A stretch of 64,000 nucleotides of DNA from Schistosoma haematobium (lineage: Eukaryota > Platyhelminthes > Trematoda > Strigeidida > Schistosomatidae), in the NCBI RefSeq assembly GCF_000699445.3, contig NC_067196.1, positions 89,568,364 through 89,632,363 of the forward strand, written 5' to 3'. A program made the position numbers and the translations under genes. The notes under the pieces are model-generated. The model was not told the origin of the DNA, ran no database searches, and saw only the letters and a list, made by a program, of their open reading frames with translations. This document shows, piece by piece, positions 23,508 to 37,800 of this stretch. How positions within the stretch are numbered: position 1 is the first letter of the stretch; each line of letters starts with the position of its first letter.

Positions 23508-23625
23508 ACTCTGTCCTGGCAATCCTTTTCATGTCTGCTTCCGATTCACGACAAAATATATTTTGATCTACCTCTTCTCCGTTTCCCTTTATGATACCAA
23601 GTTAACACTTGCTTCATTACTTGTC
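23508..23625 (-). mobile_element. SR2-like LINE 3' fragment
   Basis: Short minus-strand match to the SR2-like C-terminus, with multiple substitutions. Confidence 0.55.
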
Positions 23626-23954
23626 TGTAATTTATTTTTCTCTGAATATAAATATTGAGTCACGCTTGATCAAAGCGAGTTGGTTCACTAGCCTTATCTG
23701 CGCAACACTTTGTTTCTCTGATTGTCTGTCTAGATCAATGAGTGTATGAATTATACGTATTCAGAATTAATTCTCGTACTTGACTTATTTTATTCCATTG
23801 TTCTCTAATGCGAATTACGTCGATAAAAAATATACGTGGGTTAACAGCATTTATATTTCGATAACACTCATCATACGATTTAACTGGAGTCAAATATAGG
23901 GTCAAAAAAGTACTACAATCCGTGATGGAAATTTATTTTAACTTAAACAATTAA

Positions 23955-24150
23955 TCTCTCTATCTACGATTTCAGTCAGTCATCAACAAAGTAGAACTTC
24001 GTACGTACATACATCAGTTCGAGTTGCTGCGCAGTAAACCCGTCCTTTGTCTGGTAGATGGATATCTCGCCTACGCCATAAATGACACAAGTTGGCAAAA
24101 GCTATTCGAGCCTTTTGTATCAGTGCTGAGATTTCGTCACACACCAGACG
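23955..24150 (-). mobile_element. RTE-like LINE terminal fragment
   Basis: It contains the inverted terminal motif (GTACGTACATACATCAGTTC) near 24000, followed by text shared with the RTE-like piece near 12.75 kb (CACAAGTTGGCAAAAGCT). Confidence 0.5.
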
Positions 24151-24957
24151 ATTTAAAGAATTTCAATTGTATATTGAGGAAACTAGTTTATTAGATGTAA
24201 GCCTGAATGAATAATACGAAATAACTGGCCAGACAATCAATAATATTTGAAATAGTTGTGTAGTAAACGAAGACTCAGTTGGGAAAGACCAATTTATTGT
24301 TTAATGCCAAGTTACAGAGTTCATCCTCAAAATATGAGGACCATACATTTAATACTTCATTTGTGAATCTTCCATCAATCGTACTTTGCATTTTTCATGA
24401 TTACTCCAATTCTCCGTTCATTTCTGTTTTCTTCGGTTCAATATTCTCAACCTTCTCTTAACAGGCATTCCACTTCTGATCGGTGTTACATACTACTTAT
24501 ATCTGTCAACATAAGTAGCATATACTACAAAAGGTTATTATAGTAGCATAGAAATCCCGCTTGTTGATAAACCTCAAATTTATTCGTCATGTTACTATTT
24601 AATGTCTTAATCTTCGAGGTATAAATGCACGTTTCATTTCAGCACAATAGTAAATACAAGAAAACATTACTGACCATTTGTAATCAATGGATCGTTGAGA
24701 AAAATTCAGACACTGAAGAGTGACATCAAACAGACATTTAAGAGAACAATATAATCTAATGAATGAAGCATTTCAAATAGTTAGGTGAATGATATGATTC
24801 GGTGAAATAATACGTTCATCATGAAACGGGATGCATTGAATAACACGAACACATTCGCTCTTCTCCATTATTTAATACCTTACATTTTACCGAACCACAA
24901 GAATATCTGAAGATAATACTTGTCGTGTGATTTGTAAAGAAATATTACTTATTCATT

Positions 24958-25030
24958 TGTCACTTGTTACCCCCTCATGAAAGAACACAGACCGCTCGCC
25001 AGCATTCTCGAGTTACTAACGATTCCAATC
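24958..25030 (-). mobile_element. Very short SR2-like LINE 3' fragment
   Basis: Matches the terminal ~70 bp of the SR2-like copy at 7.2 kb (CTTGTTACCCCCTCATGAAA). Confidence 0.45.
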
Positions 25031-25854
25031 CCGAGTAAAGGAGAAGGATTGGACATGGAGTCAGCAACCTCATATTGTAGAAAACAATCCTGCTAAAAAA
25101 TACTAACCAGAATAAACAAATTAAACAGTTACTTATTCACAACTGAACAAAGATTTAGTTACCACAAAATAATGGTCGAATGCTTTAAATTGATTAGTTT
25201 AACAATAAAATAATCTGTTCAAACAGAATTATGGATAAACTGAAACAGAAACACACTGGACCAATAGGATACATCAGTTCAAGGACGAATGATAAGTTCC
25301 GTATGTATGCTGCATTTGTCAATATTTGGTTTGAATTACTGAAGTAATAGATATGAGCTATTGGTTGGAAATCTTGAGGGGAGACAGATCTATATTTCTG
25401 GATGGGTTTGTGCCAATATTTCAATTTGAAGTAACAGGTTGAGCTTGTATATCAGTACCAGAATTGGATGACCAGTGAACACTACATAGGCCTTTAATAT
25501 AATAGTTAACAGACTATCATATCGATTTATAGTAAAACTAGTTTTTTCCATTATTTATCCACAATTCAATAAATAATTCATTTGATCCAGTAAAACGTTT
25601 CATATATATGTCCAGTATATTGAACATTTGATGTATTGACTTTCTTAGTCAATTTTTACACATGCACAAATGAAATATAAATGGGAACTATGAAATGAAT
25701 TTCACTTTCAAGATTAGTTTTAGGACAGAAAACAAAATAATGCATGGTTACCAGGGCACTTTTCATTTTTCAGCAATAGCTTCCTGATGAATGATTAGTC
25801 AGATTATATAGATTTTCTGTGATATATATAGTTAAAAAGTCTTGTATGGTAAGT

Positions 25855-26360
25855 TATAAACAAAGAACCTGGCACATATATACATCGTCCCAAGTTACCA
25901 CAATGTATTTGCAGAGTTAAATAGAAACTAGGAAGAAAAATGCGGTGGAAGTAGTAACAGTATCAGTGACAGTAGAAAAGATAAGGTATCGACAAGATAA
26001 TTCGGGAAAAAAGGATGAATCCATGGAATAAAATGTATAAGATAATCCTTAAGAACAAGATCTAAGAAAAGAAAAATCAATGAATGCATCTGTGTTATTT
26101 CAGACGATTGTAAGACATGTTACCTAACGTCTCGAACTATTGGTTACGAAAATCACACTGACCAGGTAGCCTGCACTCACCTTCATGAAGCAATCCAATA
26201 GTTAATTACTTCAAAAAATGATATCACTTCCTGGTCTAATTACACCTATCTTTCTTTCAACCTACTCCTAGACTAGCAAAACTAGAACGTTGAGGTAGGC
26301 GATTGGGCATACGTAGTACTTGTCCCAACTACGTCGGTTGATAAAGATTCACTACCTTAA
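25855..26360 (-). mobile_element. RTE-like LINE 3' end fragment
   Basis: Minus-strand reading shows the coding end (near 26100-26360) followed by the terminal motif near 25880-25910. It is the same arrangement as at 20.1 kb. Confidence 0.6.
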
Positions 26361-26499
26361 TTATTATGAGCTATAAAAATTAAAGCGAAACAACTGAAAG
26401 GACTTTTTTGACTAAAAAATAACATAATTTGTCACAGATTTCAGTTTAATAGTTATTAAAAACCATGAACACCCGGTCATCTCCTCTGTTTTATTATAG

Positions 26500-26612
26500 G
26501 ACTGCTAATTAGTGCGTACGCAAAGCCCCACCGAGGATCAAACCTATAACCTTCAGGTCTCACACTAAGTGTCTAAACTTGGAACCATCAAGTCAGCATT
26601 TAATGATTTATA
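26500..26612 (-). repeat. tRNA-like SINE head fragment
   Basis: Minus strand shows a B-box-like GGTTTGATCC and an A-box-like stretch, as in the hammerhead-SINE family. No ribozyme segment remains. Confidence 0.4.
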
Positions 26613-26861
26613 TTTCTAAATTCAATTAATTTGTGGTATTGCACGATCATCTGCCGATGTCATTGATGAATAACTATCTCATATCCAACATGGTTGAACT
26701 CTATTAGTCACGGCATCTCAAAAAGAACTTTTAGAATCACCTCTTATAGCTAGTAACCAATGAACAAGCATATGATTATTATTACTAAACAAGGAGTGAT
26801 TATATGAAAACTGATGAACTTCATGTTGGGATATTGAGAAAAATATCCCGAAAATTATCCT

Positions 26862-27198
26862 GTTAAGTCTAATGCTATCCTTTGACGTGAAATGGTATCA
26901 TTTTCCTATTGGTCAATATTTATTTCACGTGCCATTTTCCTGTTTGCCAAATATTGTACAAATGTTATTTTCATATTTTATGGTACGTTGTGGTCTGTTT
27001 GATTGGTATATAAACTCAGTATGTTTGAAATATAACGATTCATATTGCAGAGGCTGAGACTTGTGTTCTGAACTTATCTGGCTGAGCTAGGCGGAAAGCG
27101 GGGCAAATCAGAACTCTAAACTGCTCGCACGTGTTTACGCGTCATCGATCCGATCAATAAGTCACTGCTCTCTAATAGGCAGTTACAAGATATAACAC
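26862..27198 (+). repeat. Candidate solo LTR
   Basis: The segment starts TGTTA and ends TAACA. It contains a TATA-like box (GGTATATAAACTCAG) at its middle and resembles, on the opposite strand, 31376-31580. The short inverted ends and TATA box fit an LTR, but no target-site duplication is evident. Confidence 0.4.
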
Positions 27199-27353
27199 TT
27201 CATAATATAAAAGATGGACTAATGGTATCATATAGGCAACCATTGAAAATTTAACACTGAAAAAAATAACGATACAACAAACGATTATCATTAAAAGAAA
27301 TATGTTTTTCTTTCGAAGATCTGAAATCTTAGCATAACAAATTCAACTATGCA

Positions 27354-27354
<1 letters not shown>

Positions 27355-27408
<54 letters not shown>
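27355..27408. repeat. (TA)n microsatellite
   Basis: Uninterrupted TA dinucleotides just downstream of the POFUT2 3' end. Confidence 0.95.
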
Positions 27409-27411
<3 letters not shown>

Positions 27412-27596
27412 CGCAAAAGAAAACAGTAATAATAATCTAAATAATCATGAGAGTCACAAACAAAAAGGAAAGGAACATAGAGGAGAGAACGATCGAAGCC
27501 AGTAACAGCAGCAGCAGTAGTAGTAGTAGTAGTAGTGATAGTAGATGGGTAATATGCTCTATCAGTCTCTTCCTATATGTTAAACATTATCCAACA

Positions 27597-27903
27597 TCAC
27601 AATTCATCTTTAATATATTTACTTAAATGTAGTTTATCATTGATCATTGGTGATAATGATGATGCTGCTGGTGATAATGATGATGATGACGATGAGATAG
27701 TGTATTGTTTTTCATAAATCACTGGCCATTCAGTTAATGATTGACATGTAGATAATTCTGTATTATAATAATTTGGTTTATATAAATAGATTGGTCCATT
27801 TGAACAGAAATTATTTAAGGTAGTATTTAATAAAAAGCCCATAATTGAACGTTCTTCAATAATACGGTAAGTAAATGTCGATGAACTAGTTCCAATGAAA
27901 TAT
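27597..27903 (-). CDS. POFUT2: POFUT2 exon 9 (terminal)
   Basis: The exon completes ICAHAR with [20 protein letters not shown], the conserved C-terminal fold. A lineage-specific Ser/Ala/Pro tail follows and then YIKDEL-stop. Confidence 0.85.
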
Positions 27904-30900
27904 CTTCAATGAATATTAAAGAAAAAGATACATATAAGAAATAGACAATGATAATTCAGTTTTATAAAAGATTAGTTCAAAATTGAAAAAAAGCTTCATT
28001 ATATGATTGGATAACATTGAGATTAGGACACCTTTTCATCAATGAGAAATATAAATATAAGAAAATATGGATAGTGACTTATATAATGCTTATGACTTAA
28101 GCCTTTATCGAGGCAATCTGCACTGGATGCACATACATCAATAAGAGACTAATCAATTGCAGTCCTAAAACAACAATGGGAAGATTCAAGTAAATAATAC
28201 CAAGTGAATTTATAAGTTCAGCCCATTGCACAAGTAGGTGGCTATCAAGACTAAATAGCTCAAGTGGATAATGTGATGGGGTTTGAAGTGAAGGGTACTG
28301 GGTTCGAGTCCTGCAGTGAACATCAACTCTAAGAAGCAGGTACATCCAGCTGAAGAGTCCTAAATAAAACGAAATGCGTATAGTGGATTCCACTGATAGC
28401 TACCATCCATCTTTACTTATAATGCTTGTGACTTAAGATAATATCGAGGCAATCCGAACAGGTTGCACATATGTAAATAAGAGAATGATGAATTGCAATT
28501 CTAGACATCAATGGGAAGATACAAACAATATAAAATGAATTTATATAAATATATGATATAAAACGAAAGAATTCGTAAAGAATATGTTGTTTTGAAATGA
28601 TCAATTAACTTATTTTAGGTTTTCTACAGGTTCTTAAACGTTATGGCTAGAATGTAGAAATATTTTACAAATACACTAAACTCTAATTCTAACCCTGAAC
28701 ACTACCTATAACTTCAATAATAGGTCTAAGCCTTACTCATATCTAATGTATACTAAACTCTAAATCCTAATCTCAACATAAGACCTAACTTCTACAGGCA
28801 AATAGGACGAAATGCGCATCAAACTGGATTCCACTGCTAGTCACTATCCATATTTGATTAACGGAATTAGTTGTATAATACTTTTCATTTTAATATCACA
28901 CTGTAATCACGTAACAGTTGCATTGACTTAATTGATTAAACGATGAACATTTCAAAAAACTTATTCAATGCTTTAAACATTCTTAAGGATTCGATTTGCA
29001 ACACTATCGAACTATTGAGATTTAAGTATGGAGATTTATGTTTGAACCTACAATCTAACTACTTTTTTTAAATAGAGATGGACTATGACTAGAAATGATG
29101 TTATGGAGTGCATGTTTCAACTCATTTGAGATTTATAAACTGGATTTTGATATCCACAACAAAGTCAGAATCTTCAATACGAACGCCAAGACAGTTCTAC
29201 TGTACGAAGCTGAAACTTAGAGAACTACAACAACCATCATCAAGAAGGTACAAGTATTTATAAATAATTGTCTTCGCAAGATACTCAAAATCCATTGGCC
29301 GGATACTATCAGCAACAGCCTAATGTGAGAGAGAACAAACCAGCTTCCAGTTGAGGAGGAAATTAGGAAAAGACGATGGAAATGGATAGCACATACATTA
29401 CGGAAATCATCAAACGGCATCATGAGACAAGCCCTAACTTGGAATCCTGAAAGGAAGCGAAAAATGAGGAAGGCCAAAGAACACATTACGTCGGGAAATA
29501 GAAATAAAAAGGATAAGTAGAAACTGGAAAGAAGTGGAAAGTATTGTCCAAGACATCGTTGAATGGCGAGTGCTGGTAGGCGGCCTTTGTTCCTGCACGA
29601 AGGGTAACAGGCGTAAGTAAGTATATATCAATAGAGACTGATCAACTCCAGACATTTCAACGTAATTGAAAAAAAATTCGAATGATTTACCACTAAATAA
29701 TCATTTCATTCTATTTCAAGCTTTAATGTGTTACACTGAAAACTTAATAAAACCATCAACATGTCAATAGTGAATATATAGATATACTAAAAAAAAGCCT
29801 TTTATCTCACTGATTAAACTATTATTATTATAAGAATGAGAAAATATCATTTATCTATAATTAAAGTTCTAAACAACTGCCAATATTAACCAACATAATA
29901 AACCTGAATTAAATCTATTCAACTTTACTGAAATACAAAAACAAAACAACAAAGCAATGTTGAAATAATAGTAAATTATAAATTGTATAATCCTATAAAA
30001 TAACTTAGTTGCCATGGGACACAATGTCATCAACTACATATAGATTCTATTTTACGACATTTTTTTCTAAAAAAAAATAAGCAAAAAACAGTGAATTACT
30101 GAATATTCACAATCATAATTAATTTTCTAGTAATAATAATAGCAACAGTAGTAGTAGTGTGGTGTGCGCTACTTATATTGACATAAGTAGTAGATGACGT
30201 TAGTCGTGAACAGAAGGTATGGCAGCAGAGAGACAAGAGAATGGAGCAGGATGCAATTTGTATGAAAATGCAAGAATAATGAAGTTTGAATCATTTTGAG
30301 ATTATTGATGGACATTTTACAAATTAAACATTTACTTTATGATTGTTAGATTTCACTAACGAGTCCTGTAATGTTGTGTCAAATACATTCGATTGTCCCC
30401 CCCCGTGTTCTGTTCAGTACAGTAGTAGTAAATGAGTAGTATTAATAGATAACAACGAAAAAAAAGTAAGAGAACCATACTTAGAGTAATATTAAGTGTT
30501 TTTCTAGTAAATAATAGACAGAATTTAACTAGAAAAAAAGAAGAAAAAGCATTTAAAGTTATTTCTATTGTGTTTGTTAAATTGAATCCGATCAAAGAAA
30601 CAAAGTCTTTATATTTATAAATAACAATAATCATCGATTACAATGAGTAAAGATTATGATTATTGATAAAGAAACAATATTGAAACTCATTCAAGGTGAT
30701 CAAAGCACCAAGTAACACATTTACGAGTATGATCACAATAAACATAAATCAAAATGAAGAAGAAATTTAGAATAGAATAGATAAACGGAAAACAAGAAAT
30801 AATGACAAATAGGAAGATTATAGTAGATGTGCCACATATATACACTTAAACATACAATTGACGTTACTCTACTGTAACTGGCATTCCCAACCTATCTAAT

Positions 30901-31794
30901 GATATATATAGTTATATAATATACCATTGTGGGCCAGGCCAATTTTCCATTGGTTTTCAGGCGAATCAGACACCATCCAGACTTTTATGTGACAACCCAA
31001 ACAGTACAGCTCGATCCCTTTCAATAGAAGAGCCAGATACCGCTCAGCCTTAAATTTTATAACCCATGTAATACAGCTCAATCCCGCTTCACAGGAGAAC
31101 CAGATATCGTATAGGCTTTAACGCTAAAATCTCAATAGTATACCTCAATCCTGTGGGGCAACCACACAGGTACCAAGCACTCTGGTGGATTAATAGATAT
31201 TACCAATCCATATAAATTGTATTTGGATAATGTATATGAAGTGAATTCTAATTACAATCCATATATATATATATATATATATATATATGACTTTATGTCC
31301 GTCTTTTTACCACGTGATTTATCCACCAATCAAAATACGACTTATACAATCTTAGCACTATGCCGAACCAATGACGTTCGAGCGGTATGAACAGCCTAGC
31401 GTCCTTATTGGTCCTATGTCCACCTAGCTCGTCCACTTGAGTCCAGAACAGCAATACCAGCTTCCATTATGCGAATCGAATCGAATCATTTATTTCACAC
31501 ATACTGGGTTTATATATCAAACAAACAGACTGCAACGCACCATAAAATAGGAAATAACATTTGTACACAATAAAGCCAAAAAGTGACTGTGAACGTGAGA
31601 GGCAATAGTCAATAAACTGAACATAAGAACCGTAAATCGTACAATAATAAATTATAGGTCAAAATAAAGCTCATGATAAGAGGAATATAAATATACATAA
31701 TCTACTTGTTGAATAGTTATACCATAAGAATGTATAGATAATATTAGTCAACTATTATGTCTCAGCAGAAGTTACTCGTGATTTAATCTTCGCT

Positions 31795-31866
<72 letters not shown>

Positions 31867-34800
31867 ATAGAAGATAATGCAACATGTAATGTAACCGAGT
31901 AAACCAAATTTAGTTTGATTATATATTTGAGTCATTGAATGATATTGTTTTATGCCAAGACTAATTATAATCATTATCTTTTGAACAGAAATCAATAAAA
32001 AGAATGTAAAAAAAAGAGAGTTGAAATAGAATATCTAATTATTAATAATTAACTATCATTCTAATTATTATTATAATTTATTAATTAATTGAATAAAAAT
32101 TAATAAATAAACTAGTTTATAGACAAGATTTATTTTATGCATATGTGTATTGATGATTTATTTGGAATTATTAGACAAGTCTTATAATAAGATGAAATGA
32201 TCATTCAATTACTTTCAGATTTACGTTACATATGCCTGAACACTGATTACCATGACGTGCAATGCTAACCGATGTTGGAGATGGTTAGAAGAAATGAAGG
32301 GGTGATCAAACCAAAACGTGGCATCAGTCCACACAGTCACTAACTTCTAGTCTGAGCCATGTTGGTATAGATGCAGACTAATTGGTTGTGATCTGCGTGA
32401 CTATCGTAACCAATGGTTAGAGATTGTGGGTGACATGGCTCAGAATCGATCACAACTAAGAGATTGAAATCGCTTCATATCTTTCGTTCTATGAACTAAT
32501 TCTTTCTTCCTGTACTGTATCCTTATATGCAATCTTTCTCTTATATATTACCACCTTTGACCTAACCACTCCTATGAATCCGGTGTTCAACTTGTTGTTG
32601 TGTTAATGAGGTATGGCTACTTGGACCGATGCATATATATGCCTGGTCCTACGTTGTAGCTGACTGATTGACTGACTTTCAAATTTATCATAGTCATCTA
32701 ACTTATCATTTTAACGATTTAAAAAAATGACTATCATATCTACAAAACACCCCCTTTTGATATTACAATAAAATTTAATAAAGTCACATATAGGAACACT
32801 TAGATACAAAATGTAACAATCACTTTCTAATAAAAAATCTGAATTGAATATAAACAAAATTGGCAGAAAACAAAAACAAACAAACAATCGAATTGAATTT
32901 TCTAAAATAAAAAAATAATAACAATCATGAATGGTAAATACAAAGTAATTTTGGACATAAAACAATCCATTTTTTTATTATCTTCATACATTGATTGGTA
33001 ATTCATCATTGAACAAGATGAGGATATTAAGAAATAGTGGAAAAATTATTTTTTTTTAAAAAAAACAGTCATGTACATTTATCATCAGTATACATGACAA
33101 GATGATTTACAAAATGCATAAAAATTATTTTATTTTGACTTACATTCTGGACAATTATTTAAATAAAGAGAGGGGGAAAAGGGCGAGACTCTAATTTAGC
33201 GACGAGCCAATCAGAAGCGTTTGGGCAATTTCAAGGTCACGGAGCCAAGTTCAACACGCGATGCTAACATACGATCGGTTCACAGCGGATTTTAGAAAGG
33301 TGAATAATGAGAGGTTACAACAGATGGGACGGGGAGACTCTAATTTAGGGACGAGCCAATGAGAAGCGTTTGAGCAATTTCAATTATTAGTCAATCAGAA
33401 GACAGTTAGTATAGAGTGAAAATATATTGTAGGTAATGAATTACAGTGGATATTCTTCTTTTACATGATTTAAAAACTTGTTAAGGTTTGATAAAGGTTC
33501 AGAGGTTCTGAATTCATAATGCATATGGTATAGAAACTCGTCCATATGGTTAGGGTTTAGGGTTAAGGTTAGGGTAAGGGGTGGATATTATAGTAATTTC
33601 AATAACTGATATCATGATTCAATTGAAACTAGACCATCATGGAAAACCTGGAAGCACTGGATCAATATTTCGTCTTATATTACGATTCCTTAACAGTGTG
33701 CATTCATGATCCCATCTCACAAGATTCGAACCCAAGACCTATCGGTCTCGTGTGCGAGTGCTTAACCTCTAGACTACTGAGTCAGCATCCAACGGTGTTA
33801 ATATCTAATTTGAACCAATCCAGCGAATTTGCGCAACCATCTTTCATTGTTTGAGGTAGATACCTGTCTCTACCTGAATATCACCAGAAAAATCTTTGAA
33901 CTATAATTTTAAAAACTTATTATTAAGTGGGAATATAGTTATCGTTTACTGACCAACATGCAATCAAAATAAAAAAATGACTGAATGATTTGCGTTAATT
34001 GATCTGAAAAAACAACCGTATAATTTAATTAACAGAATTATTCAGTTTAATTAGTAGTATAAATACAAACTCGAAATAATGAAACTTTTATATCATCGTC
34101 AAACAGTTTTTAAACTGCAATTTTATTGAATAAGTTGCCTCTTATCAACTGTATAACTATAAGCAGTATCGTCAGCTTCATTTGGGTACACAAATATATA
34201 CATATGAGTGTTTAAAATGATATAACAATGTGATCTATAGTTTCACAATTTCATTGACAACAAGTGATTAACCAATATTGTGATTAGATTTAAATTATAT
34301 ATTACTCATTATGAACTACTATGTGTTCTATCAGTTTACAAAGATAACCTGATCTATAAACAGAAAAATAGAAATGAAACCAAATCTTATTATTCCTACC
34401 ATACTTCTTTCTAAACACGATGTAGTACATAAAAGACTACTTAGAAATAATATGGAAAAAGTTAAAGAGTGTATAAGAATATAATCACTAAACATTATTC
34501 TTAGCATATGGCTTTGTAGAGACTATTGAAATTTCATAGTTCTTAAATCATGAAACGATCTTAGCTAGACCATTATTGAACACCTAAAAGTAATGGACTA
34601 TTGTTTCCTAGTACGAGACTCATCAGCAATGCTCATCGACAAACCTGCATCGAGCAATCGAACCCAGAACCTCCGATCTAGCACCCAAACACTTAAACTC
34701 TAAACCACTAGTTAGTATCTAACTTCATGACATTCTGCGATCAACTATGTCAGGTATAAGACATTTATCCAGTGAAGGTAATGGATGATGGTTACACAAT

Positions 34801-37800
34801 ATCGTGAATTTTATTCATTTAAAAGCAAAGAAAGTTGTATAAAAGAACAACACTCTAATTTCATCACATTCGCCTTATAAATAGACGCTTGCAAATAAAC
34901 AATAGAAACCATGGTTAGACCCAGAAATATCTCCAGTCGGTGCTTATAATTCACTGAGTAATAAATTCACTCATGATTTATGGAGAAGTATTAGGAGTGT
35001 TGCAAAAATAAATATAAAATTAATTTAAATAAACCCACGACTTCATTTAGAACAATTATTGCATCGAAAAAAACTAATTCACCACCGAGTTACATGTAGA
35101 TTCAACTGAAAAGGCCTGAATAGGAATAAATATGCATTTTGTATTCCTCTACTAGCTACAATCAGTCTTTTCTAAACAACTTATAACTAGTAAAAGGAAG
35201 ACCCAGTTCATCTATCCCATAAACATCAACAGATCCAGGTGGAGACAACTATTGTAGCAGCAGCCTCTACATCAGTAGGCCTCAATATATACAAGGGAAA
35301 AATCAACATCCTCAAATGCAACACAGAAAACATCAACTCAATCATACTTGATGGAGAAACTCTGGAAGAGGAGGAAACTTTCATGTACCTACTCGGACAG
35401 CATCACCGATGAACAAGGATGATCTGATGCAGACGTAAAGTCAAGGATTAACAAAGTAAGGGTAGCATTCCTACTATTTGAGAACTCAAAACAACTGTCA
35501 ACCAACATCAAAGTAACAATCTTCAATATAAGAATCAAGTCAGTTAGTTCTACTATACGGAGTTGAAACTTGGAGAACTACTACAACTATCATCAGAAAG
35601 GTACAAGTATTTCTAAACAATTGTTTGCACAAGATACTCAATGTCAGTTCACCGGATACTATCAACAACAACCTACTATGGAAACGAACAAACCAACTTC
35701 CAAATGAGGAGTAAATTAGGAAAAGATGCTGGAGGTGGATGGAACGTCTGTTGAAGAAACCACCAAACTGTATCACGAGACAAGTGCTAACTTGGAATCC
35801 TGAAAGGAAAAGGAAAAGAAGAAGATCTAAAAACATATTGAATCGAGAACCGGAGGCAGACATCGAAAGAATGAATAGAAATTGGAAACAACTGGAAAGG
35901 AGAGCGAAGGACAGTATTAGTTGTAGAATCCTAGTGGGCATTCTATGCTGCTCTATGAGGGATGACAGGCGTAAGAAAGTTAGTAGAAAGGGAAAATATC
36001 AAGGAATTCACATGTGCCAACTAAGAGTAACAGAAATTCACGCCTTAATATTAGTAATGATAAAATATAAATCCTTATAAAGTGTAAAAATTTGTATTTA
36101 ACAGATAAAATACCTAGCATGTGCACAAATCCATTGATCTATAATTGCTGAACCACCTGGGCCATAAGATATCCACTCGGATTCAGTTGGCTCAAAATGA
36201 AATACTTGAAGTGGATAAAGTAAACTTTTTAGATTTTCTAGTTCTAGATATGGAATAAATGTAATAGAAAATAAATAAAATGATGGTTCAAAAATATACT
36301 ACTTCTATTACATAATATCAGTAGTTTTGAAGTATCACACAATAACACATTCAACATACTATAACTTGAGATTAATAAACATTTTCAGACCAAGTAGACT
36401 TTATATTTTCAATGGTCGAATTTCTCCAAGTTATTTCAATCTGATCAAGTTATTACTTATGGAAATTGACTCCTTTGAGCTGAGGGTGTTTGGCAAACCT
36501 CTGTGCTTGATCATCTTTATCTTGCAGCATACAAAACGTGATAAATCCATGTGAGTAACTGTGACCCTCTCAGTAGGAGAGAAATGTAAATCTTAAACAA
36601 CATGATTGCATAAATGATAGCCTGCTTAGGCTCCTTCTAAATAGGATTCTTTGAAAGTATCAACCAATATCTTAGTGTTGGTATACCGATGAAATATATA
36701 ACAATTACTGATAGTGTGGGTCTCCGCTACACATTGGTTTAGGTGTAAAAGATTTGCTGCAACAAGATTTTCTCAACTTACCTAAAGTGAACGTCTCTAT
36801 ATGCGATATACAAAAGTAGTATAAATCGGTAAATTGACTTTCCTAATTAAGAATTATATTCTATATACAACTAACTGATCATTAATTTTGTTTAATCAAA
36901 TATAGCTGTGCACTTATTTCATGGCTTTTTTAAAACTGTGATATTTATTACAAAGTAAATGGAACTCAAAATATCTGTGAATCAACATCAAAGTCAGGAT
37001 TTTTCAACACTAACATTAAGACAGTTCTATTGTACGGGGTTAGACTTGGAGAACTATTATAACCATAATCAAAAAGGTACATGCATTTATAAAAGTTGTT
37101 CACACAAGATACTCAAGATCCTTGACCAGATATAAAAAACAACCTAAAGTATCAGAGAACAAACCAGCTTCCAGCTGATGATGAAATTAGGAAAAGATGC
37201 TGGAGGTAGATAGGATACAGATTGCCGAAACGACCAAACTGCATCACCAGGCTATCCCTAACTTGGATTTTCCAATGCAGGAGGAAAAGAGGCAAACCAA
37301 ACAACACATTGCATCGGGAATCAGAGGCAGACATAGAGAGAACGAATAGAAATTGGAAGAAAAACTGGAAAAGAGAGTGGAGGACAGAATAAGTTGGAGA
37401 ATGCTGGTGGGCGGCCTACACTCCACCACGAAAGGTAACAAGTGTAAGCAAGTAAATAAATAAAATATACCCATTGAGATTGATTCAAAGAAGGGTTCTC
37501 CTCCATCCGAATTCATTTTCAAAGCTATACAGTTCAAGATGTACACATATTTTCCAAAGTGCTAATCTAATGTCATCACATCTTTTCTCTTATCTCTTCT
37601 CATTATTGATATTTTACCTCGAACCAACTTATTTCTGTTTCCATGCTGTTTCTGATTACAGTTCATCTGAAATTCAACATTTCATATTGTCACATGATCT
37701 AAGCTTTCTTTTATAATTATTAATCTATTAACATTATCTTGGTAAATATTTAGGCTCATTACAACCTACATTTTCAGTTTCTTAATTAAGATATTCATAT

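Larger units (their letters stand above)
22426..27596. other. Intergenic region between two convergent genes
   Basis: This region holds the 3' UTR of the RPRD2-like gene and at its far end the 3' side of POFUT2. Between them lie only repeat fragments (listed separately). I see no further coding exon. Confidence 0.6.

Noticed and set aside
31783..31995. 70-aa ORF with an IY repeat
   Set aside because: Translation of a TA microsatellite.
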